Source: Galbitalea sp036271795
GTDB lineage: Bacteria > Actinomycetota > Actinomycetes > Actinomycetales > Microbacteriaceae
Direction: 5' to 3'
NCBI GenBank assembly: GCA_036271795.1
Contig: DATAZY010000096.1
Coordinates: forward strand, 62,001-126,000
DNA length: 64,000 nt
The notes beneath the pieces are model-generated. The model searched no databases. It had not been told where the DNA came from and saw nothing but the letters and a program-made list of their open reading frames with translations. Made by a program: the position numbers and the translations under genes. This document shows positions 43,959-52,640 of this stretch, piece by piece (the stretch's first letter is position 1; the number at the start of each line of letters is the position of its first letter).

Positions 43959-44810
43959 TCAGCCTTTGAGCGCCCCGGCACTGACGTTCTCGAGGATCGT
44001 CCTGCGGAGAATGAAGAAAACGATGATCAGCGGAAGGGTCGCGACGAGTGTCCCGGCCATCACGGCGGAGTAGTCCGTCGACTCAGAGAGATTGCTAAGC
44101 AGTTGCTGCAGAGCCACCGGAAGTGTGAACTCACTCGGCGAACCAAGAACGAGAAGGGGCCATAGGTAGTCGTTCCAGGCCCACATGACTTGGAAGATGC
44201 CGAACGCCACCAGCGAGGGTCTCATTGCGGGAAGCCCGATACTCCAGAATGTGCGCATGAAACCTGCGCCATCCATTCGGGCAGCGTCGATAAGTTCCGT
44301 GGACACCGATGCCTCTGCCGCTTGCCGCATCCAGAAGACGCCGAATGCAGTAACGGCACCAGGAACGATGAGCGGCAGGAAGGTGTTGATCCACCCAAGA
44401 TCCGCGTAGATCTGGTAGCTCGGCACGATCGAGACTCCCGTGGGGATGATCAGTGTGGCGAGAAGAACCGCAAAGAGCTTGTTCCGGCCAGGAAACCGCT
44501 TCTTGGCGAAGACGAAACCTGCGAGTGAGGTGAAGAAGAGCTGAATCACGGTAATCGTCGTCGTTAACCACAGAGAGTTGACGAACGCGGTAGCGAATGC
44601 GGATTCGTTCAGCACCTTGGCAAAGTTCGCGAAGAATTCGAGGCCCGGTATCAGACGCGGTGGCGATGTAAAGATGTCTGCGGTCGCGGTTGTGGCCATC
44701 ACGATGAGCCAATAGAAGGGGAACGCGAAGATGAGCACGCCGAGCATCAAAATTATGTGACTGCCTATTCGCCCAGGAGTGGCACGGCGAATCGATTGGG
44801 AAACGCTCAT
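43959..44810 (-). CDS. CUT1 sugar ABC permease (MalG-type)
   Basis: A 283-residue permease with six hydrophobic helices and EAA-like loop DAARMDGAGFMRTFWSIGLPAMRP, preceded by FGVFWMRQAAEA. The ending ENVSAGALKG is typical of MalG-type components. ATG 44810 lies two bases past the upstream permease stop at 44813. Confidence 0.92.
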   Translation of the reverse strand: MSVSQSIRRATPGRIGSHIILMLGVLIFAFPFYWLIVMATTATADIFTSPPRLIPGLEFFANFAKVLNESAFATAFVNSLWLTTTITVIQLFFTSLAGFVFAKKRFPGRNKLFAVLLATLIIPTGVSIVPSYQIYADLGWINTFLPLIVPGAVTAFGVFWMRQAAEASVSTELIDAARMDGAGFMRTFWSIGLPAMRPSLVAFGIFQVMWAWNDYLWPLLVLGSPSEFTLPVALQQLLSNLSESTDYSAVMAGTLVATLPLIIVFFILRRTILENVSAGALKG

Positions 44811-44812
44811 GG

Positions 44813-45802
44813 TCAGTTCTCTCTCCAGGAATTGCGAAGCAGCCGGTTGTTCGCCACCGCGATCACGACCAGGAGGATAAAGATCACCCAACCGATCACC
44901 GAGGCGAATCCAAGGTCTGGCTGCACGCTGATATCGGCCGACCCCACGCCGCCGAGATATTGGTACTGCAGCAGCATCATGGTCATACCGGCGTTGTTTG
45001 GACCACCTGCGCTGGTGGAGCCGCTAAATAGAACCTGAGGTTCGGTGAATATCTGAAGACCCGCGATGGTGCCAGTGAGGGCGACGAACACAATTGTTGG
45101 TATGAGCAACGGGATGGTAATTGCCGTAAATATCCGGCGGGGACCAGCGCCGTCCACACGAGCGGCCTCAAACAGCGATTGGTCGATCGACGACATCCCC
45201 GCCATGAAAATAATCAGGAAGTATCCGAAGCCGCGCCAGATTATCATCAGCGCAATTACGGCTTTGATCTCCCACGAGTTGCTTAGCCAGCCCTGCTGGG
45301 GCAGTCCAATGGCCTTGAGGACATCGTTCATGAGCCCGTACTTGTCGCTGAAGATCGATTGAAACACAATAGCGACCGCGACGAGCGAAGTGACTTGGGG
45401 AAGGAAGAACGCCGTTTGATAGAACGAACGAAATCTCAGCCTGGGCTGTGACAGTAAGGACGCCCCGACAAGCGCCCCCAGGATTACCGGAATCTGGCCG
45501 AAGGCGAAGATCAGAACGGTATTGCCCAAGGCCTGCCAGACATCGGGTGTGGTGAACAGTCGTACCCACTGGGCACCGCCGACAAATATGGGATTTGAGA
45601 GGCCATCCCATTTCAGCAGGCTGAGGTAGATGGCGTAGATCAGCGGGATGATTCCGAACAATGCAAAGAGCACAAAGAAGGGGGAAATCGAAACGTACTC
45701 GCGCCAATAGGACCAAAGCCGACGCTTGCCGCGCGTCGTTCCGTGCGCAGTCTGTCGTTTGGCGGATCGCGTCGCGGACGCCGATGAGGCCTGCGCAGTC
45801 AC
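44813..45802 (-). CDS. CUT1 sugar ABC permease (MalF-type)
   Basis: A 329-residue permease. The soluble N-tail of about 30 residues is followed by the first helix ISPFFVLFALFGIIPLIYAI; the EAA loop reads EAARVDGAGPRRIFTAITIP. The frame can be extended to GTG 45862, but that codon forms part of an operator palindrome. GTG 45802 has GAGGA seven bases upstream and is preferred. It is the first gene of the operon running to the S51 peptidase at 34999. Confidence 0.9.
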   Translation of the reverse strand: MTAQASSASATRSAKRQTAHGTTRGKRRLWSYWREYVSISPFFVLFALFGIIPLIYAIYLSLLKWDGLSNPIFVGGAQWVRLFTTPDVWQALGNTVLIFAFGQIPVILGALVGASLLSQPRLRFRSFYQTAFFLPQVTSLVAVAIVFQSIFSDKYGLMNDVLKAIGLPQQGWLSNSWEIKAVIALMIIWRGFGYFLIIFMAGMSSIDQSLFEAARVDGAGPRRIFTAITIPLLIPTIVFVALTGTIAGLQIFTEPQVLFSGSTSAGGPNNAGMTMMLLQYQYLGGVGSADISVQPDLGFASVIGWVIFILLVVIAVANNRLLRNSWREN

Positions 45803-45850
45803 TTCGAGTTCCTCATTGAAATCGATCCTTCTCGGGGAGTGTTCATTTTC

Positions 45851-45931
45851 GTGAACGTTCACGATGTGAGACCGTGAACGTTCACCAAATCAACTGAGAT
45901 CACACTAGACGCGCCCGGCCGCCGTTGTCAA
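45851..45931 (-). promoter_or_regulatory. Promoter with twin GTGAACGTTCAC operators
   Basis: On the minus strand TTGACA (45931-45926), an 18-base spacer and TAGTGT (45907-45902) form a promoter. Two perfect 12-base palindromes GTGAACGTTCAC lie just downstream at 45874-45885 and 45851-45862, their centres 23 bases apart. The central CG fits a LacI-family protein, most simply the one encoded at 45941. Confidence 0.85.
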
Positions 45932-45940
45932 TCGGCGAAA

Positions 45941-46954
45941 CTAGGCGGAGCCGCGCAAGACGAGCGAGTGGGTTACCGTGCGACGGAGGTCATGGCTACT
46001 AGTTGAGTGCGTACTCTCCAGCATGGTGACGACCATGTCCACTGCGCTGGCCGCGACCTCGGATATGTCCAGACTCAAAGTCGTCAGCTCCGGCGTAACT
46101 AGCGTTCCGATCGCGAGTCCATCGATGCCGACAATTCCGCAATCACGCGGTACGACAATCCCGGCGAGTTGGAATTGCTTCAGTACCCCGATTGCGACTG
46201 CATCGTTGTAGCAAATTACCGCGTCGGGCAGATTCTCACGCTTGAGTAGCTGATCGGCCACCGTCACACCAATCTGCATGTGAGCCAGGCCGTCGACATC
46301 CGCAGAGAATATTTCGGGGTCAAGCCCGGTCGCGATTGATTGACGAACGTAACTTTCAGCGCGCGACGACGGTTGCCCCTCCTCCGGCTCGTCGACCATT
46401 ACAACGTGGTGCCTGCCAGTGGACCGTAGGTGCTCGAGAATGCGGACCATGCCTGGGTCGAAGTCGATGTCGACCGACGCGTGCCCGCCTGGCCGAAATT
46501 CATCGTTCAGCGTCACGAGTGGCATGTCCCCGAAAATGTCGTCGACCGTGTCCGGGTCGGTCTCGAAATAACCGATTGCGGCGTCAACCTGCAATGACAA
46601 CTCTCGAAGTCTTGCAATGCTGGCCTTGTTGTTGGGTGCGTTTTCCATCAACAGAAGCGCCCAGCCGTGGTCCGTCGCGAGCTTTGCAATGCTCGAGGCG
46701 AGATCCGCAAAATACGGGTTGGTGAGGTCCGTGATCACGAGGCCGAGGGAGAGCGTGTTGTGCTTGACCAGTCCCCTGCCAAAGCGGCTCGGCCGATACC
46801 CCAACGTACGCGCAGCATCGAGCACGCGCGACTTTGTGTCGGCACTGATTCCAGGCATGTCATTCATAGCGCGCGTCACAGTCTGGCGAGAAACACCCGC
46901 CATCTTGGCCACATCAACTATGCCGGCACGCTTCAACGCGAGCTCTGGAATCAT
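45941..46954 (-). CDS. LacI-family repressor of the GH43/LacZ operon
   Basis: A 337-residue LacI protein with HTH IVDVAKMAGVSRQTVTRAMND and hinge RPSRFGRGL, then a Peripla_BP_3 sensor domain from LSLGLVITDLTNPYF to IVGIDGLAIGTLVTPELTTLS. ATG 46954 gives the usual length. It is in the same orientation as, and immediately upstream of, the twin operators and transporter operon. The ligand is likely a beta-linked oligosaccharide. Confidence 0.9.
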   Translation of the reverse strand: MIPELALKRAGIVDVAKMAGVSRQTVTRAMNDMPGISADTKSRVLDAARTLGYRPSRFGRGLVKHNTLSLGLVITDLTNPYFADLASSIAKLATDHGWALLLMENAPNNKASIARLRELSLQVDAAIGYFETDPDTVDDIFGDMPLVTLNDEFRPGGHASVDIDFDPGMVRILEHLRSTGRHHVVMVDEPEEGQPSSRAESYVRQSIATGLDPEIFSADVDGLAHMQIGVTVADQLLKRENLPDAVICYNDAVAIGVLKQFQLAGIVVPRDCGIVGIDGLAIGTLVTPELTTLSLDISEVAASAVDMVVTMLESTHSTSSHDLRRTVTHSLVLRGSA

Positions 46955-47600
46955 TGGTCGATACTATGCGCTGTTCGGCCTTTTCGGCCGAGGGCATTTG
47001 TAGCCCGGGTCGCCCGGATTCCGCCAAACGTCACGACTGACAACTAGCTGATGACTTCGCGAGGTTGGTCCATCTCGAGGTGCCGCGAGCGCAACTGTTC
47101 GCTGCCTGGGCGAAACAACGCCCGAGCGACGCCTCGGCGATGAGGGAAGGCGACTGACACTCGCGGCTCGCCATTCGGGTGAAGAAATGCCAGCCCCGTG
47201 CAGCAGTCAAATTGTGGGGACGACACGACCCTGGCGCAACGGGGGCCGATCAGAACCTGCTGCTGATCAACGTTTCTACTGCGCGCCCCAAGGTATTTGA
47301 AACCACCGTCCCGCCACGGCATGTAGAGCAGGTGTCGGCCTAACACGGCGGGGCCTAGTTTTGCGATCGTCCATGACGCTGCACCTTCTCGCTGAGGCGG
47401 CTTGGATGAATTCGCGCATTGTCATTCCAAGCTCATCCGCGGTCGTTTGTGCGCGCTCGACTGCAAGGGGATCTTGTGTCGAGTTCAGTTGCACGCCGGG
47501 CGGCTGCCGCCGTTTCGCGCGGACGCTACGCCCGCCTTAGACGAAGTTTTGTGAATCGCGATCCGGTCCCACAGGGCCTTCACGCTCCTCGGCCGTCGGA
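46955..47600. other. Boundary region with possible small gene fragments
   Basis: No confident gene. The minus-strand frame ending at 47276 begins (GTG 47494) with DPLAVERAQTTADELGMTM, which resembles short antitoxin or regulator N-termini but loses order after about 35 residues. An overlapping minus-strand frame (47044-47346) contains an YMPWRDGGFKYLGARSRNVD run without a known family. These may be remnants at the junction between the sugar operon and the defence-type region. Confidence 0.3.
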
Positions 47601-48227
47601 CTAACTGGCAGCGCTGGTCGTGACTTCGCGGGCTCGGTCGAGAGCGGCGGTGACATCGCCGCTGAACAGCAGGCCAGCTGGTGAGGGTTGGGTCGGACGG
47701 GTGGCGAGCCAGATTGCGATCGCGTTGTAGTCGGGGATAGCGACCCTGACCGCGGCGATGAGATCGAACAAGCCCGGGAGCACGGTCATGTCTGCGCCGA
47801 ATTGGAACGATGGGTAGAGGTAGCGTCCGCGAGCCGTCGTTATCGCGAACAGTTCGCCGGTAGTGACGCGGCGGCGGACTGTTCGCTCAGACATGCCCCA
47901 GTACCGTGCGAGAGCCGCGGCGTCGTAGGCGGGCCCGATTTCCGGGATACTCCAATCGGCGGGGTACGCGTCGAGCATCTTTCCCGCGAGTTGATAGGTC
48001 CGTTCCGCGGTAAAGGTGGGCATGCCGTCGGGAAATCGCACCTGGAGTTGCACAGCAAGTTCGACGAGAAGGCTGATCTCGGCGGCGGTCATCGGCCTGG
48101 AGATACCCTCCCGGTCGGACGGGATCATCTCAGCCTTGGTCGGCTGTTCGGCCGCGAGGTCGACGGTGGGTGGGGCGGAGTCGGCGACTTTGGCATCCAT
48201 CAGGAGGTCCCGCAGCGAGACCCTCAA
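47601..48227 (-). CDS. HTH protein with MbcA/Xre-like (DUF2384-type) C-terminal region
   Basis: A 208-residue protein. A mid-sequence HTH (YWGMSERTVRRRVTTGEL, then RGRYLYPSFQF) is followed by a C-terminal part LPGLFDLIAAV...IAIWLATRPTQPSPAGLLFSGD, which resembles the W...G..P...L..G pattern of RES-system antitoxins of the Xre/MbcA/ParS type. No RES toxin is adjacent; instead it overlaps the upstream phosphoesterase stop (TTGA), with a GCAGGA ribosome site. A TTG start at 48227 is taken; ATG 48200 is possible. It may be an antitoxin-like regulator partnered with the phosphoesterase. Confidence 0.65.
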   Translation of the reverse strand: MRVSLRDLLMDAKVADSAPPTVDLAAEQPTKAEMIPSDREGISRPMTAAEISLLVELAVQLQVRFPDGMPTFTAERTYQLAGKMLDAYPADWSIPEIGPAYDAAALARYWGMSERTVRRRVTTGELFAITTARGRYLYPSFQFGADMTVLPGLFDLIAAVRVAIPDYNAIAIWLATRPTQPSPAGLLFSGDVTAALDRAREVTTSAAS

Positions 48228-49045
48228 CTGTCCTGCCCGTCAGCGTCAAGGAACGTGACGTTCCGGTCGGCGACCCGGAAGATCGCGCCGACTTTCCGGA
48301 ATGCGTAGTCGCAGTCGAGGACGATGACTCGGGTCGGGAACTGACCTTCACCGTCTGAGTACTCGACGATCTCGTCGACTGCGAAGTGGTAATGGCCGGA
48401 GAACTGGATCGCCGGTTTGACCTGCATGAATCCTTGGTGGAACTTCCGTCGACCCATCTCCGCATAGAACACCCCGAACTGCGAGAACCTCTTCCGGTTG
48501 CCGAAGATCAGGTCGTCGAGCGCGGGGACAAACTTGGGGGCGTCGTGCGCCAGAAGAACGTCGACCCGGTCGCTACCCAGGGCCACGAGGTCGTCGTCGG
48601 TGATGCCCTCTTCGGTCCACCAGCTCTCGTTGATCACCCGGTGCTCAACGTCGATGGAGTTCGCGCCCCCGAGGGCTGCGATCACGGAGCCGTCCGCCAG
48701 CATCGACCGGTATCCCCGGGGGAGGTGGCCGATGGCTGGCGTGAGCCAGCGAATACCGTCATCGGCAATCGGGTAGAGGGCCAGTGCGGCATGGTCCTCA
48801 TGGTTGCCGTCGACGAACAGGAGCGTCTGGCCATTCTGCTCAAGGTGGGCGTCGAGTTGGTCGAGGTTTTTGGTTCCTTCCAAATCCGGGCGCCAGAGGA
48901 ATCCGAAGTCGCCGAGGATGACGACGAGGTTGACATCGCATTCCCGGAACGCGTCGAGCATGCCGATGGTAAATCCGAGGTTGCCGTGGGTGTCGCCGAT
49001 CAGCCCGAAGCTAGTAGCCGTCGAGAAGGTGGCTCGCACCGACAT
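48224..49045 (-). CDS. Calcineurin-like metallophosphoesterase
   Basis: A 273-residue phosphoesterase. Metal motifs occur in order: GDTHGN, LGDFGFLW, DGNHED, VLLAHDAP and SGHYHF, a complete set for two metals. ATG 49045 follows AAGGAG by six bases; ATG 49051 is too close to that site. It is translationally coupled to the HTH protein downstream. The substrate could be a nucleotide, RNA end or phosphoprotein. Pairing of a phosphoesterase with an antitoxin-like regulator suggests a stress or defence role. Confidence 0.85.
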   Translation of the reverse strand: MSVRATFSTATSFGLIGDTHGNLGFTIGMLDAFRECDVNLVVILGDFGFLWRPDLEGTKNLDQLDAHLEQNGQTLLFVDGNHEDHAALALYPIADDGIRWLTPAIGHLPRGYRSMLADGSVIAALGGANSIDVEHRVINESWWTEEGITDDDLVALGSDRVDVLLAHDAPKFVPALDDLIFGNRKRFSQFGVFYAEMGRRKFHQGFMQVKPAIQFSGHYHFAVDEIVEYSDGEGQFPTRVIVLDCDYAFRKVGAIFRVADRNVTFLDADGQDS

Positions 49046-49277
49046 GGTCATCTCCTTCGTTCCCGCCCGCGCACTGCAGTGTCCCAACCAGACCGTACGA
49101 GTTTTGGCGCCCGCTTTTCCGGGCTGAAGGTTCACAGCCCTCCCCCACCTGATCGTGAGGAGGTGCTGCGGAGAGGATCGGTGCTTCTTTGGACGGTGCC
49201 GCGCATGCATTCCCCGGAGGTCGCCGCCCGTGCGGCCCCGGATGGGATGCACCGTGCTGTTACCGCAGAATATCTTG

Positions 49278-49799
49278 ATGGCCGTGGACCGAATGGCTCC
49301 GCTCGACTACGACGACCTGGACCGGACGGAATGGTTTTACGCCGTCGACATCGGCTTCAACCCCGGCCATGCTCCCACGCAGAATATTGTGAGGTGGCTG
49401 CGCAATGTGCGCGCTCTCGACGAGTTCGTACGCACCCATGGGACACCTCCGGTGAAGCGGGTCGGCCCGTCAGCGACAGACCCGCTCGAACAGCACCTGG
49501 CCCGGTGGGTATCCCGCCAACGCACCCGGCAGGTCGAGCTGTGCTCCTACCAGGACGCGGCTCTGAGCCTGGTGCCGAACTTCAGCTGGTCGCCGCTCGA
49601 CGACCGCTTCGACCTTTATCTCAGCCAGCTGCAAGGGTTCATTGACGCTCACGGGCACATGCCGGCCATCCGCTCGGGTGACGCCGCCGAGCATCGTCTC
49701 GGCCTGTGGGTACGGCGGCAGAAGACGCGGCGGCGGGCCAAGCGCCTGCCCGCCGAACGCACGGTCGCCCTGACGGCGCTTCCCGGATGGGTCTGGTAA
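49278..49799 (+). CDS. Helicase-associated (HA) domain protein
   Basis: About 173 residues consisting of two HA-type repeats: LDEFVRTHGTPPV...ARWVSRQRTRQ...VPNFSW and LQGFIDAHGHMPA...LGLWVRRQKTRR...LTALPGWVW. HA domains are small helical nucleic-acid-binding units usually attached to helicases; here they stand alone without a helicase domain. Start ATG 49278 is tentative, with ATG 49293 as an alternative; neither has a strong ribosome site. A clear hairpin follows the stop. Confidence 0.7.
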   Translation: MAVDRMAPLDYDDLDRTEWFYAVDIGFNPGHAPTQNIVRWLRNVRALDEFVRTHGTPPVKRVGPSATDPLEQHLARWVSRQRTRQVELCSYQDAALSLVPNFSWSPLDDRFDLYLSQLQGFIDAHGHMPAIRSGDAAEHRLGLWVRRQKTRRRAKRLPAERTVALTALPGWVW

Positions 49800-49814
49800 C
49801 AGCGGATTCCGTGT

Positions 49815-49846
49815 GGTGGCGCCGGCCCGGTCGGGTCGGCGCCACC
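49815..49846 (+). terminator. Hairpin terminator after HA-domain gene
   Basis: A perfect 10-bp GC-rich stem (GGTGGCGCCG with CGGCGCCACC) around a 12-base loop, starting 16 bases after the stop. No U-tract. Confidence 0.6.
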
Positions 49847-50243
49847 GATAAGGGGCAATTATGACAAGTGGCTGCGGGGGCCGGGCAGAAGTCCTCACCT
49901 GACGTCCGCGGGACCTTAGTTCTCGAGTTTTACGACGCCCTACCAAAGGATCCCCGGATAGTTGCACTGTGATTCCCCGCGAGACTGTGATTCCATGGCA
50001 CCTTCCGGCTTGCTAAGCCGCCTCCTATGGATTCCCATCGCTGGCGCCTGTCCTGTCGATTCTCGCGCGATACGATCTCCATTCTCACTTGTTAGGTCAG
50101 AGGCTAATTGGGATAACCCGTCGGCGAGAGCGCGGAATTCCATACGACGTTCTTGATTGAGTTGATAATTGGGGGCGCCTCAGCGGCAGAGGAACGCAAG
50201 ACCTGCCCACAGTTGCCCAGCGAATCTGGTTGAATCGGCGACA
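49847..50243. other. Intergenic region upstream of nSTAND NTPase
   Basis: About 400 bases without a supported gene. The local A/T content is higher than in flanking genes, consistent with a promoter for the large gene at 50244. No repeat or operator was recognised. Confidence 0.4.
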
Positions 50244-52538
50244 ATGGCTGCACCTGATTACGAATTGCACAAGCTTGGTTGGCACGCCTTCCAGGACCTG
50301 TGTGGTGTCGTGTTGCAAGAGGTCCTGGGACAAACCTTCACCACGTTCGCCGACACGAACGATGCCGGTCAGGACGGTGCGTTTCACGGCTTATGGGCTG
50401 TCCCGGCGGACCAATCGTCCGAGATCCTAAGAGGATTTTCAAAGACGTCTTTACTGGTAGTCGCTCAGTGCAAGTTCAGCGTCGAACCATCAGGCACTCT
50501 GTCGCCGTCAGATCTGGCGGGTGAGCTCGACAAGATCGAGAACCTTCACGCACGCGGGCTATGCGACGGCTACCTCGTGCTGACAAATCTGCGGGTCACT
50601 GGTCGGACTCAAGCTTGGTTCGTCGAAGAAGTTCGCAAGAGAGGTCCGAAGACTGCTTTGATCCTCTCGGGCTCCTGGATATGCACCCAAATCGAGAAGA
50701 ACTGGAACCTTCGACGTTACGTGCCTCGGGTATACGGCCTTGGAGACCTAACAAGCATCCTCGATGAACGCAGGATGCGACAAGCACGCGCACTCTTGAT
50801 GAGCCTGACTCGTGAGCTGGCCACTTTCGTGCCAACTGACGCATATCGAGGCGCGAGCGACGCGCTCACCGATCATGGGTTCGTGTTACTTCTTGGCGAG
50901 CCGGCCAGCGGAAAATCCACGATTGCGGCGATGCTGTGCATGACGGCACTCGATAATTGGCAATGCGATGTTATGCGAGTCGACGGACCGGCCGATATGC
51001 TGCTGCACTGGAACCCGGATGACCCGCGGCAGATGTTCTGGATCGACGACGCGTTCGGAAGCATCAGGCATGAGCCACAACTCACGGACGCATGGGCTCG
51101 GCGCATGACCGAGGTGATGGCGGCCGTTAGCCACGGCGCTCGCGTGCTGATGACCAGCCGCGATTACATCTATCGGGATGCTCGCCCGCGAATGAAGGAA
51201 TACGCATTTCCCCGACTCCGCGAGCAGCAGGTTGTCATCGATGTCACCGCGCTGAGCACGACCGAGAAAGAGCAGATGCTCTATAACCACCTGAAAGAAG
51301 GAGATCAGCCGGCTGATGTACTGGACCGTTGGCGCCCACACCTTCGGTCCGTGGCAGCGACCGATCACTTTCGACCAGAAGTGGCACGCCGTCTGTCGCT
51401 GCAGGCGTTCACGCCGACATCCGGTTTGTCCAGCGAACGCGACCTCGTTCGATACTTCGAGCACCCCAACGCATTTCTTATTGACATCCTTGACGCGCTC
51501 GAGCCCGCCCAACTCGGGGCGCTCGCAGCGGTTTATCTTTCGGGCGGCGAGCTCGTAGCGCCGTTCGCGCCGACTAGCCGGCTGTCGGATGCGTTGGTGG
51601 CTTTGGGAACAACGGTCGCAGATGCCACTCGTGCGTTCGGCGCGATGGACGGAACGTTCCTCTCTCAAGTTGAAAACGCCGACGGCAACACGGTCTGGAG
51701 GTTTCATCACCCGACGATCCGGGAAGGTTTTGCAGCGACCGTCGCCCGTGACATCGCAACGTTGTCGATTTATCTCGTGGGCATGACCGAGGACGAGCTC
51801 GTCTCCGAGCTCGACTGTGGTGGGATCGAACAGCAGGGAACGCTAGTGCGCGTACCGCCGACTCTGTACCCGAGCATCGTCAAGCGAGTCCCCGTCCCGA
51901 ATCGGCGGGACTGGTCCGGTACTTCGAGTTCATGGTTCCTTCAAACACGATGCTCAGACGAGTTCTTGCGTATGTGGGCAGACGCTCACTCGACCGCACT
52001 TCCGGGGATGGCGAACTTCGGCATGATGATGGACGCAATGTGGCAACCGGGCGTATTGAGCCGACTCAACCAAGCCGGCGCGTTACCAGAAGATGTGCGT
52101 CTAGCAGCAATCAAACGAGTCGCTGAGTACGGCATCGACGATCTCGATCCCGGATGGGCTGATACAGATCTCGAGCAGCTCTTCACTCCAGACGAGTACG
52201 CAGAACTCCTCCGCAGGATCGAAACGGAAGTGCTACCAAATCTTGAGGAACGCATCGCTGAACAAGTGAACTCGATCGTCAGCAGCATGACATTAGAGGA
52301 GCTGTACCAAGCTCCGCGCGAATACCTAGACGCCATCCGAACAATGTTTCCTGAACGCGTCGACATCACGGTGCGGTGCCGTCAGGTCGAAATGTACATC
52401 GACGAGCACGCATTTGACCCTGACGAGGAGAATGAGTCATTGCCGGCGCAGTCTCGACTGGCAGCGCCCGCGCAACCGGTGATCGCCGAAACCGATAATT
52501 CGCGCGACCCGTTTGAGGACGTGGCAGCCGGGCACTAA
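50244..52538 (+). CDS. Restriction-endonuclease-like plus nSTAND3-type NTPase fusion, putative anti-phage protein
   Basis: A 764-residue protein. The N-terminal about 170 residues look like a PD-(D/E)xK nuclease: LHKLGWHAFQDLCGVVLQ helix, Asp44 in AGQDGAF, then the VVAQCKF strand (Gln75, Lys77). The central NTPase has Walker A GEPASGKST (219-227), Walker B QMFWIDDAFG (263-272) and sensor-like MTSRDYIYRDA (303-313), the signature I associate with nSTAND3 domains. The C-terminal about 400 residues are helical, a probable sensor. The layout (effector nuclease, STAND switch, sensor) is that of Avs-like immune proteins, which cut DNA after binding a phage protein. ATG 50244 begins just before the conserved helix; an earlier start lacks support. 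The surrounding genes are also of defence type. Confidence 0.8.
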   Translation: MAAPDYELHKLGWHAFQDLCGVVLQEVLGQTFTTFADTNDAGQDGAFHGLWAVPADQSSEILRGFSKTSLLVVAQCKFSVEPSGTLSPSDLAGELDKIENLHARGLCDGYLVLTNLRVTGRTQAWFVEEVRKRGPKTALILSGSWICTQIEKNWNLRRYVPRVYGLGDLTSILDERRMRQARALLMSLTRELATFVPTDAYRGASDALTDHGFVLLLGEPASGKSTIAAMLCMTALDNWQCDVMRVDGPADMLLHWNPDDPRQMFWIDDAFGSIRHEPQLTDAWARRMTEVMAAVSHGARVLMTSRDYIYRDARPRMKEYAFPRLREQQVVIDVTALSTTEKEQMLYNHLKEGDQPADVLDRWRPHLRSVAATDHFRPEVARRLSLQAFTPTSGLSSERDLVRYFEHPNAFLIDILDALEPAQLGALAAVYLSGGELVAPFAPTSRLSDALVALGTTVADATRAFGAMDGTFLSQVENADGNTVWRFHHPTIREGFAATVARDIATLSIYLVGMTEDELVSELDCGGIEQQGTLVRVPPTLYPSIVKRVPVPNRRDWSGTSSSWFLQTRCSDEFLRMWADAHSTALPGMANFGMMMDAMWQPGVLSRLNQAGALPEDVRLAAIKRVAEYGIDDLDPGWADTDLEQLFTPDEYAELLRRIETEVLPNLEERIAEQVNSIVSSMTLEELYQAPREYLDAIRTMFPERVDITVRCRQVEMYIDEHAFDPDEENESLPAQSRLAAPAQPVIAETDNSRDPFEDVAAGH

Positions 52539-52640
52539 TTGTTCGGCGTCACGACCCGGTCTTATTTCCGTACATGGGCAGCTAACGGTCGACAACCGTT
52601 TGCGCGTGGTGAGGCGAAAAACCGAGGACGTCAATCGGCC

